64,000 nt of DNA from assembly GCF_014138045.1 (NCBI RefSeq), contig NZ_JACGXA010000001.1:865501-929500 (forward strand), in the 5' to 3' direction. The position numbers and the translations under genes were made by a program. The notes below the pieces were generated by a model. That model searched no databases. It saw only the letters and a program-made list of their open reading frames with translations, and was not told the origin of the DNA. The stretch is from Nocardioides ginsengisegetis. Its GTDB lineage: Bacteria > Actinomycetota > Actinomycetes > Propionibacteriales > Nocardioidaceae. Below, one piece after another: positions 8,135 through 15,326 of the stretch; the stretch's first letter is position 1; each line of letters starts with the position of its first letter.

Positions 8135-9109
8135 CTAGTAGCCGAAGGGCTTGGCCCACCCGAAGTCGTAGGCCTCCGGGGGAGCGTCGGCGTAGTGCGC
8201 GCGGCAGAACCGGTCGCGGGCGACAGGTGAGCTGAGGCCCGGGACGTAGGACTGAGTGGCCAGGATGCCCTTCGCCGCCTGGGTGGCCGCCGCCTCGATG
8301 GAGGCCGCGACCTGGGCGCGCGCGTCCGCCGTCGGCGCCGAGACCAGGGCCTCCGCGTTGCGCCAGGCGGTCTCGCGCCACTGCGAGACCAGCTGGAAGA
8401 GCGCGAGGTTGCTGATGCCGTAGGGGTCGTCGCCGTCGTCGACCGTGGGGTCGAAGCGCGCTGCGAACTCGGCGATCAGCGGCTCGGTGGCGGTGTAGAG
8501 CCACCGCTCGACCGCGTCGTAGTCGGGCTTGCGGGAGGACCCGTCCGGGGCGACCAGCCCGACCGCGGCGAGCACGAACGGCAGGTCGCGGTTGATGTGG
8601 GCGTTCATGCCGAGCAGCAGGCTGCCGGTGCCGGTGACGCGCTCGTCGCGCGAGGCGTCCAGGGCGATCTGCCAGGCCTCCGGCACGGCGGCGCGGTTGC
8701 CGGACTGGTAGTTGTAGTAGGAGTCGGTGAAGTACTTCGCGAAGACCGCGTCCTGGTGGTTGGCGAACGGCACGTCCGCGTAGTAGCCCGGGATCGCGCG
8801 GCTCCAGCCGTAGGTCTGCGTCATCCGCAGGTAGGCGCGCGCGAAGATCGCGTTGTGGGAGCAGCTCGTCGCGGTGTCGTCCGCGACCCGGGCCAGCTCC
8901 CTGAGCGTCGCCTTGAGGCACTTGTCGCGACCCGCCACGCAGTCGTTGTCGCTGGTCGGGATGTACTGGTCGGTCCACCCGGAGAGGTACGCCGACCACG
9001 GGACGTTGGGCTGTGTGGTGCCCGCAGACGCGGGCGGGCCGGTGGCCGCGAGCGCGGCGACCAGCGCTCCCGTCAGGACCGTCCCGATCCAGCGGGTCGT
9101 GCGGTGCAT
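8135..9109 (-). CDS. Secreted DUF5995 family protein
   Basis: A 324-residue exported protein. Residues 1-29 form a Sec signal peptide (basic MHRTTRW, hydrophobic core, PASA cleavage site). The mature part holds the DUF5995 signature GMNAHINRDLPFVLAAVG and RFCRAHYADAP, a mostly helical family with conserved His residues and no firm function. ATG 9109 is preceded by GAGAAG; a TTG further upstream near 9138, behind GGGAGGGAG, is an alternative start that would extend the N-terminus. It is followed without gap by the LuxR regulator gene and probably shares a transcript with it. Confidence 0.82.
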   Translation of the reverse strand: MHRTTRWIGTVLTGALVAALAATGPPASAGTTQPNVPWSAYLSGWTDQYIPTSDNDCVAGRDKCLKATLRELARVADDTATSCSHNAIFARAYLRMTQTYGWSRAIPGYYADVPFANHQDAVFAKYFTDSYYNYQSGNRAAVPEAWQIALDASRDERVTGTGSLLLGMNAHINRDLPFVLAAVGLVAPDGSSRKPDYDAVERWLYTATEPLIAEFAARFDPTVDDGDDPYGISNLALFQLVSQWRETAWRNAEALVSAPTADARAQVAASIEAAATQAAKGILATQSYVPGLSSPVARDRFCRAHYADAPPEAYDFGWAKPFGY

Positions 9110-9207
9110 GGACTTCTCGAGCATGTGCTTGCTCAACAACGTGGCTCCCTCCCCAGGCAGCGTTGTGCGCCTTCGATCATGCGCAGGGAGAGGGACCCGG
9201 CGCCGCA

Positions 9208-9252
9208 GCACGTGACGTGCGCTACACGCCAACCTGCAATGGTCTAGTCCAC
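9208..9252. promoter_or_regulatory. Two palindromes upstream of the DUF5995 gene, one dre-like
   Basis: GCACGTGACGTGC (9208-9220) is a perfect palindrome around a central G. ATGGTCTAGTCCAC (9239-9252) differs by one base in the core from TGGTCTAGACCA, the known core of DasR (dre) operators of GntR-family GlcNAc regulators. Both lie in the 145-nt space between the second LuxR gene and the DUF5995 start. Binding is inferred from pattern only. Confidence 0.4.
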
Positions 9253-9254
9253 CC

Positions 9255-11576
9255 TCATTCCGCGGGGTGCTGGGCGGCCACCCACGCGGCGACCTGGGAC
9301 CGCGAGGTGAGGCTGAGCTTGCCGAGGATGTGCGCGACGTGGCCCTCCGCGGTGCGGCGTGCCATCACCAGCCGCTCGGCGATCTCTCGGTTGGTCAGCC
9401 CCTCGGCAACCAGCGTCGCGATCTCGGCCTCCCGACGGGTGAGCCGGACCCCGTCGGCCTCGGGGTCGGCGGCAGCCGGCGTACGGCGTCCGACGGCGAG
9501 CGCGACCGCCTCGTCGAAGCGCAGCGCCGCCCCCTCCTCGAAGGCCCGCGCGAAGGCGAGCTCGCCGAGCGCCTCGCGGGTCCGGGCCAGGCACCGGTCG
9601 TGGTCCTCGTGGAGGTGGCCGAAGAGGGTCGCGCCGATCGAGTCGAGGGCCGACTCCACCGCGCCCAGCAGCCGCGCGGCCTCGGCGGCGTGCCCGGCCT
9701 CGGACTCCGCCCACGCGACGACGGCGAGCGACATCGCCATCCCCATCCGGTCGCCGAAGGGCTCCTTGAGACGGAGCACGTCGCGTGCGTAGGTCCGCGC
9801 GCGGGTGCCGCGACCGAGCCGCCACTGCACGAGCGCCTGGACCCAGCGGGCCATCGCGGCGCACCAGCGCTCGGAGGCCGCCTCGCTCAGGGCGATGCAC
9901 TCCTCCGCGCGGGCCATGGCCCGGTCCGGGTCGTCGAGGGCCGCGTGCACCGTGGCGACCTGGACGAGCGCCAGCGGGACGCCGAAGGGGTCGGTGCCCT
10001 CGCGGTGCAGGTCGAGCGCCTGCTCGAGGAGCGGCAGGGCGGCGGCCGGCTCGCCCCAGAAGGCCGAGGCCAGGGCGAGGCCGTGCAGCGAGTGTGCGCG
10101 CCAGGTCGCGTCGCCGGCCGCCGTCGCGGTGGCCAGCGCCTCCTCCAGCAACGGCCGGCCCACCTCGATCTGTCCCTGCAGGACCGCCAGCCGGCCGGCC
10201 ACCTCGAGCCCGGCCGCCCGTGTCGTGCCGGCCGCGTCCTGCTCGCCGAGCTGGGCCAGCAGCCGCTCCACCCAGGCCCGTCCCTCGCCGAAGCGGCCGA
10301 CCATCACCCAGTGGTGCTGCATCGCGCAGGCCATCCGCAGGCCCTCGGCCGCGTCGGCCGGGTCGTGGGCGAGGCGCTCGAGGGCGGACCGCAGGTTGTC
10401 GTGGTCGGCGCGCATCCGGTCGAACCAGTCGACCTGCGCCGGCCCGAAGAGCTCCCGGGCGGCCCGTGCCGCCCGCTCGGCGTACCAGTGGCGGTGGCGC
10501 TCGGCGTGCTGGGCCGTGCCGCCGGCCTCCGCCAGCCGCGCGGCGCCGTACTCACGCAGTGAGTCGAGCATGTGGAAGCGGGCCGCGCCGCCCACGTCGG
10601 ACGGCTCGCGCACGAGCACCGACTTGGCGACCAGCCGGTCGACGACGTCGGGCAGCGCCTCGACCGGCAGGTCGTCGTCGCACGCCACGGCCTCCAGTGC
10701 GGCGAGGTCGAAGCCGCCGCTGAAGACCGACGTGCGGGCCCACGCCATCCGCTCGCGCGGCTCGAGCTGGTCGTGGCTCCAGTCGAGCAGCGCCTGCAGG
10801 GTCTGCTGCCGCGGCGACGCCGCCCGGCTGCCCCGGGTGAGCAGGGCGAAGCGGTCGTTGAGCCGTTCGAGGATCTGCTCGACCGTCAGCGACCGGACCC
10901 GCACCGCCGCCAGCTCGATGGCGAGGGGCATCCCGTCGAGGCGGCGCACGAGCTCGGCGAGCGCGTCCTGGTTGTCCGCGGTGACCTGGAACGACGACCA
11001 GCTGGCGGCGGCCCGGTCGACGAAGAGCCGGACCGCGTCGAAGTGCATCAGGGCCTCGGGCGACGCGACACCGCGCCCGGGCATCGGCAGCGGCGGCACC
11101 GGCAGCACCAGCTCGCCGGGCAGCGCCAACGCCTCCCGGCTGGTCGCGAGGATCCGGAGGGCGGGGCAGGCGTCCAGCAGCTCGGCCGCCAGCGCCCGGG
11201 CCGCGTCCTGCACGTGCTCACAGTTGTCGAGGACCAGCAGCAGGTGCCGCTCGCGCAGGTGCGCGACGAGCCGCTCGGTCGGGCTGCCGGAGGCGGACCG
11301 GAGCCCGAGCGCCGCCACCACGGTGTCCGGCACCAGCTCGGGCAGGGGCACCGGGGCCAGCTCGACCACCCAGGCCCCGTCGGCCAACCGGCGCTCCTGG
11401 TCAGCCGCGGCGCGGTAGGCCAGCCGCGTCTTGCCCATCCCGCCGGGCCCGAACAGGGTCACCAGCCGGTGCGAGGCCAGTCCGCTGCGCACCGAGGCGA
11501 GCTCGTGCCGCCGTCCCACGAAGCTCGACAGCTCCGCGGGCAGGTTGCTCCGACGTTCCGCGGCGGTGGCGCCCAT
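9255..11576 (-). CDS. ATPase/TPR-type LuxR-family transcriptional regulator (paralog)
   Basis: Same architecture as the protein at 5877-8120, 773 residues. It has the P-loop GPGGMGKTRLAYRAAA (about residues 39-54), LLLVLDNCEHV (Walker B), GMPLAIELAAVRVRSL, a long TPR-like helical middle, and a C-terminal LuxR HTH with RLTRREAEIATLVAEGLTNRE and SRSQVAAWVA at the very end. The start ATG 11576 aligns with the paralog just before the conserved FVGRRHEL; an in-frame ATG at 11675 has no better RBS. Its transcript runs toward the DUF5995 gene, with 145 nt in between. Target and ligand are unknown. Confidence 0.87.
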   Translation of the reverse strand: MGATAAERRSNLPAELSSFVGRRHELASVRSGLASHRLVTLFGPGGMGKTRLAYRAAADQERRLADGAWVVELAPVPLPELVPDTVVAALGLRSASGSPTERLVAHLRERHLLLVLDNCEHVQDAARALAAELLDACPALRILATSREALALPGELVLPVPPLPMPGRGVASPEALMHFDAVRLFVDRAAASWSSFQVTADNQDALAELVRRLDGMPLAIELAAVRVRSLTVEQILERLNDRFALLTRGSRAASPRQQTLQALLDWSHDQLEPRERMAWARTSVFSGGFDLAALEAVACDDDLPVEALPDVVDRLVAKSVLVREPSDVGGAARFHMLDSLREYGAARLAEAGGTAQHAERHRHWYAERAARAARELFGPAQVDWFDRMRADHDNLRSALERLAHDPADAAEGLRMACAMQHHWVMVGRFGEGRAWVERLLAQLGEQDAAGTTRAAGLEVAGRLAVLQGQIEVGRPLLEEALATATAAGDATWRAHSLHGLALASAFWGEPAAALPLLEQALDLHREGTDPFGVPLALVQVATVHAALDDPDRAMARAEECIALSEAASERWCAAMARWVQALVQWRLGRGTRARTYARDVLRLKEPFGDRMGMAMSLAVVAWAESEAGHAAEAARLLGAVESALDSIGATLFGHLHEDHDRCLARTREALGELAFARAFEEGAALRFDEAVALAVGRRTPAAADPEADGVRLTRREAEIATLVAEGLTNREIAERLVMARRTAEGHVAHILGKLSLTSRSQVAAWVAAQHPAE

Positions 11577-11680
11577 CCCGCGTCCAGCGTAGCGGCGCGA
11601 GACGGCTTCCCCGGGTCGGGGCGTGCTGCTCAGGGAGCGCCCGGGCGCACTCTGGGCAGCACGACTGCGCGGCATGTGCG

Positions 11681-11723
11681 GCCTGGTCGTCCCGGGAGGG
11701 TGGGGGGCCCGGGACGACCAGGC
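11681..11723. terminator. 16-bp hairpin terminator after the copper protein gene
   Basis: A perfect 16-bp stem (11681-11696 with 11708-11723) encloses an 11-nt G-rich loop, 18 nt after the stop of the leftward copper protein gene. It separates the globin/DivIVA/copper operon from the LuxR gene. Confidence 0.85.
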
Positions 11724-11741
11724 AGTCGAGGGGTCGGGCTC

Positions 11742-13136
11742 CTAGTTCGTCACCTCGAAGAGCCCGTGCGCCCCACGCTCGGCGTCGGTCATCACGTGCG
11801 AGACGAAGGGGTAGTGGCCCGGCTCGGGGAACGTCATCTCCACGAAGCCGCCCTGGGCCGGCATCAGGCCGAGCGCCTGGCTTCCCCCGCTCCCGGTGGC
11901 CCCACTGTCACCGCCACCGCCGAGCAGGTAGGCCCCCTCGGAGTAGACCGTGTCGAACTGCGTGCCCACGACGTGGAAGGCGGTCCCACGACTCGGGCCG
12001 GCGTCCAGCACCCACACCCGGACGCGCTCGCCGACCTTGGCGGGCAGCGGGAAGTGGTCGTACTGGCGGGGATAGCCGTTGAAGTCCACGGTGTCGGGGA
12101 CCCCGGCCATCACCTTGTCGGGATCGGCGCTGCCGCCCTGCGGGCCGAAGTACTGCTCGGACTGGACCACGACGTAGCTCCGGTCCACCTTGGGCAGGTC
12201 GGGCGGCTCGATGACCACGGCGCCGAACATGCCGTTGGCGATGTGCACCGACATCGGCATCGAGGAGCAGTGGTACATCCAGATCCCGGCCCGCTCGGCG
12301 GTGAAGCGGTAGACCACGGACCCGCCGGGCGGGATGGGCTTCATGACGGTGTCGGGGGCCAAGGACCCGGCGTGGAAGTCGATGCCGTGTGCCTCGGTGC
12401 CGTGGTTGACCAGGGTGACCTCGAAGGTGTCGCCGACCTGCCCGTGCAGCACCGGCCCGGGCATGGTGCCGCCGAAGGTCCACACCTTCTGCTCGACCCC
12501 GGGCGCCACCTCCTTCGTCGACTCCTCGATGGTGATCGTCGACTTGCGGACCTCGCCGCCGGACAGGGGCTTGAGGGGCGGCAGCACCGCGTCGTACGGC
12601 GTGAAGTCCGGGCCGGGATCGGCCATCAGGTCCATGTCGTCCGCGGCCGACCCGTCGTGGCCGGACATCGCGGCCATGTCGTGGCCCGACATCGCGCCGT
12701 CGTCGGAGGAGGCGCCCCGCGGCACGACCTCCAGCTCCATCCCCATCTGGCGGTGCCCGCTGATGGAGCACCAGCCGTGCAGGGTGTGGTCGACGACCCC
12801 GACGTCCACCTGCGCCGACTGACCCGGGGCCAGCCGCTCGCTGTGGGCGCCGTTGTCCAGGACCAGGTCGTGGACCATGTCCTCGTCGTCGTTGCGGAGG
12901 TTGATGACCAGCCGGTTGCCGGCGGGCACCTCGATGGTCGGCAGGGAGTAGCGCATGTGCTGCATCGACACGTCGACGTACGTCGTCTCGCCGGTGCCGG
13001 CCTTGCCGGTGAGGCCCATGGCGGTGCCGGCGGCCACGACGACGACCACCAGGAAGAGGGCGAGGGCGACCGCCGCCCCCTTCGTGCCCAGCCGCTTCGC
13101 GACCGCGCAGCGAACGCGGAGGAGCCGACCGATCAC
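11742..13136 (-). CDS. Membrane-anchored NirK-like copper protein with extra N-terminal cupredoxin
   Basis: A 464-residue protein with a TM anchor at residues ~18-40, then a cupredoxin domain with candidate ligands H89, C123, H128 and M131/M133, a Met/His/Asp-rich linker (~146-175), and two cupredoxin domains as in copper nitrite reductase. In the latter, H250, C290, H298 and M303 fit a type 1 site, and H255, H289 and H388 fit the type 2 site (motif MYHCSSMPMSVH). It may reduce nitrite to NO or oxidise another substrate outside the membrane. GTG 13136 overlaps the DivIVA-like stop by 4 nt (GTGA), so the two are co-translated. Confidence 0.85.
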   Translation of the reverse strand: MIGRLLRVRCAVAKRLGTKGAAVALALFLVVVVVAAGTAMGLTGKAGTGETTYVDVSMQHMRYSLPTIEVPAGNRLVINLRNDDEDMVHDLVLDNGAHSERLAPGQSAQVDVGVVDHTLHGWCSISGHRQMGMELEVVPRGASSDDGAMSGHDMAAMSGHDGSAADDMDLMADPGPDFTPYDAVLPPLKPLSGGEVRKSTITIEESTKEVAPGVEQKVWTFGGTMPGPVLHGQVGDTFEVTLVNHGTEAHGIDFHAGSLAPDTVMKPIPPGGSVVYRFTAERAGIWMYHCSSMPMSVHIANGMFGAVVIEPPDLPKVDRSYVVVQSEQYFGPQGGSADPDKVMAGVPDTVDFNGYPRQYDHFPLPAKVGERVRVWVLDAGPSRGTAFHVVGTQFDTVYSEGAYLLGGGGDSGATGSGGSQALGLMPAQGGFVEMTFPEPGHYPFVSHVMTDAERGAHGLFEVTN

Positions 13137-13774
13137 ACGGAGCCCCAGGGGTCCAACCCGGCGCTCGGACGCGGCTCGAGCCGCGCCACCTGCGCGGCGA
13201 AGGCCTCCATGATCGACTGCATCTGTGCCGTCGCCGCCTGGGCGAAGGACCGCACCTGGTCGACGTCGCCGCCCAGCGGCGCCTCCAGCTGGGCGTAGCC
13301 GGCCGAGGGGCCCGGGCCGGTCCGCATCACCATCGCCTGGGCGTCGCGCAGCGTCCGCTGCGCGGTCTGCATCGCCTCCTCGATGATCTTGCGCTCCTGC
13401 TCGCGGGCCTGGCCCAGCCGCTGCCGGGCCTCCCGGCTGACGTCCTCGACCATCTCCTCGGCGACCAGCTGGGCCTGGCTGAAGAGCTCCACGACCTGGT
13501 CGTTCACGCGCTCCTCGGCCGGGGTCCGGTCGGCGAGCTCACGCAGGGGCCCGATCTCGGCCTGGAGCCGGTCGAGCTCGGCGCGGAGCCGGTCGTTGTC
13601 GGCCTGGAGCTCCTGCATGTGGCGCTCGGTGCCCTGCACCTGGTCGGCCAGCAGGTCGAGGTAGTCGCGGACCTCGTCCTCGTCGAGGCCGCGCAGCCGG
13701 CGCGAGAAACCCTCGTTGCGGATGGCGGTGGGCGTCTGGTGGCGCTGCCAGGCCTGCTCGGTGTTGGTCTTCAC
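13133..13774 (-). CDS. DivIVA-domain coiled-coil protein
   Basis: A 213-residue protein starting with a DivIVA-like motif, RNEGFSRRLRGLDEDEVRDYL (split here: FSRRLRGLDEDEV then RDYLD), followed by a long coiled coil (about residues 40-150) and a less ordered C-terminus. Such proteins organise polar or septal membrane complexes; here the location between a globin and a copper oxidase hints at a scaffold, which is inference. The start GTG 13774 has GGTGAG upstream and lies 2 nt after the globin stop; the stop overlaps the copper gene start. Confidence 0.82.
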   Translation of the reverse strand: MKTNTEQAWQRHQTPTAIRNEGFSRRLRGLDEDEVRDYLDLLADQVQGTERHMQELQADNDRLRAELDRLQAEIGPLRELADRTPAEERVNDQVVELFSQAQLVAEEMVEDVSREARQRLGQAREQERKIIEEAMQTAQRTLRDAQAMVMRTGPGPSAGYAQLEAPLGGDVDQVRSFAQAATAQMQSIMEAFAAQVARLEPRPSAGLDPWGSV

Positions 13775-13776
13775 TG

Positions 13777-14946
13777 CTAACTCACCTGCTCGTTGAGGGC
13801 TGCGTCGGCGTTCTGCTCGCTCGCGGCCGCGTAGTAGAAGTGTTCGTACTTGATCTGCTCGGTCGGCATCCCCGCAGCGGTCAGCTGCTCGAGGGTGTGG
13901 GCGACCATCTGCGGCCCGCCGCACACCATCGCCGTACGTCCGCCGAGGTGCTGGCGGGACGCGATCGAGCCGACCTTGCCCCGGGTGCCCGGGAAGGACG
14001 GGTCGTCGGAGACGACCTCGGTGTACTCGAACCACGGCCGGTCCTTGGCGAGCTCGCGCAGGACCTTGCGGTCGTAGAGGTGCCAGGGCATGCGTACGCC
14101 GTGGAGCAGGTGCACCCGCGGGGCCGCACCGAGGCGCTGCCACTCGCGGTCGATCTGCTCCAGGACGCCGCGCAGGGGCGCCAGGCCGGTGCCGCCCGCG
14201 ACCATCAGGAGGTCGGTCGGGTCGTTCTCGGTACGGGTCAGCCGCTCACCGACGGGGGCGCCGAGCTTGACCGTGTCACCGGCCTTCAGGGACCGGGTCA
14301 ACGCGGTGCTGACCTGGCCGCCGTCGATCTGCTGCACGTGCAGGTCGATCGACCAGTCCTGGCGCGGCGCGTTGGCCGGGCTGAAGTAGCGCCACAGCCG
14401 GGGCCGTTGCGGGATCTCCATCGACAGCGACTGGCCGGGCAGGAACTTCAGCTCACGCTTCGGCTGGAGCCGGACCAGGGTGAGGTCCATCATCCGTCGC
14501 TCGACCTTGACCACGTCGGCGTCCCAGAAGTCCGGGGTGGTCTCCTGCGACATGTCGGCCGCCTCGACCATGATCCGGGCGATCACCTGGTAGGCCATCG
14601 CCCAGTCGGCCGCGAGGTCCTCGTCCCACTCGTCGCCCAGGAAGTGCGCCAGGGTCGCGCACAGCGAGGCGCCGACGGCGTTGTAGTGCTCGGTGATCAC
14701 GCCGTACTTGCGGTGGTCCCGCGCCAGGTGCTGGAGGAACGCCTCGTCGGTCTCGAGCTGGTCGACGTGGCTGACGACCCGACCGAGCGCGCTGACGAGC
14801 TTGTCCCGCTGGTTGGCCATCGACAGCGGGAACATCGACCGCACCTCAGGGTGCGCCAGGAACAGGTGCGAGTAGAAGTACAACGGCACGGCGTGCCCGT
14901 GCTTCGTCACCTGGTCCCAGCTGCGCTGCAGGGCAACTGTGTCCAT
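13777..14946 (-). CDS. Flavohemoglobin-like globin/FAD/NAD reductase
   Basis: This 389-residue protein has a globin domain (about residues 1-140) with a Tyr at the B10-like position (Y25 in LYFYSHLF) and proximal His H78 in LARDHRKYG. A ferredoxin-reductase FAD domain (~150-240) shows RYFS in place of the usual RxYS. The NAD domain has VAGGTGLAPLRG (~249-260) and MVCGGPQM. Flavohemoglobins turn NO plus O2 into nitrate using NAD(P)H. First gene of a three-gene operon with the DivIVA-like and NirK-like genes. ATG 14946 has only a weak RBS. Confidence 0.87.
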   Translation of the reverse strand: MDTVALQRSWDQVTKHGHAVPLYFYSHLFLAHPEVRSMFPLSMANQRDKLVSALGRVVSHVDQLETDEAFLQHLARDHRKYGVITEHYNAVGASLCATLAHFLGDEWDEDLAADWAMAYQVIARIMVEAADMSQETTPDFWDADVVKVERRMMDLTLVRLQPKRELKFLPGQSLSMEIPQRPRLWRYFSPANAPRQDWSIDLHVQQIDGGQVSTALTRSLKAGDTVKLGAPVGERLTRTENDPTDLLMVAGGTGLAPLRGVLEQIDREWQRLGAAPRVHLLHGVRMPWHLYDRKVLRELAKDRPWFEYTEVVSDDPSFPGTRGKVGSIASRQHLGGRTAMVCGGPQMVAHTLEQLTAAGMPTEQIKYEHFYYAAASEQNADAALNEQVS

Positions 14947-15326
14947 GACCGGGGCCCTATCGGTCGTGTCCGGTGGGCCCCTCGATGCCGACGGGCGGCC
15001 CCCAGGTGGACCGTGCGTGCTCCCTGCGATGGACGGCGTCGGCCGTCGCGAAATACATGGACAAGGGTTTCCCTCCCACTTGTTAGACCCCCGTCTCCCG
15101 CGGCCCTGATACCCGCGGGCCCGGGGCTCAAACCTGGTCTTCCCGAAACGTGACGAGGTGTCCTCCGGAGCGGACGCGCGCGCCCGATCTGCGTCGCTCA
15201 GCGGGCAGTCGCGCCGACGCGACCCAGGTCTGGACCGCCCCCAAGATCATTGCGATCGAGGACGCGGGAGGCGGCCGGGGTCACTAGCGTCGTGCTGATG
15301 CGTCCCCGCACGACAGGAGCCGTTCG
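14947..15326. other. 380-nt divergent intergenic region with an inverted repeat
   Basis: The region separates the leftward globin operon from the rightward MMPL gene and must hold both promoters. ACAAG (15061-15065) and CTTGT (15079-15083) form an inverted repeat that extends as GGG/CCC with one unpaired base, and a CCCGCGG/CCGCGGG hairpin lies near 15097-15120. No credible gene is visible; reading frames here lack coding character or an RBS. Confidence 0.5.

Noticed and set aside
8121..8999. Upstream extension of the LuxR regulator into a 1040-residue protein
   Set aside because: The extra part lies over the DUF5995 gene in a different frame and is rich in Arg and Gly without motif.
10572..13298. 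A 908-codon open frame on the plus strand opposite the LuxR and copper protein genes
   Set aside because: It is an antisense shadow caused by high GC; the minus-strand genes have motifs, starts and RBS, and this frame has none.
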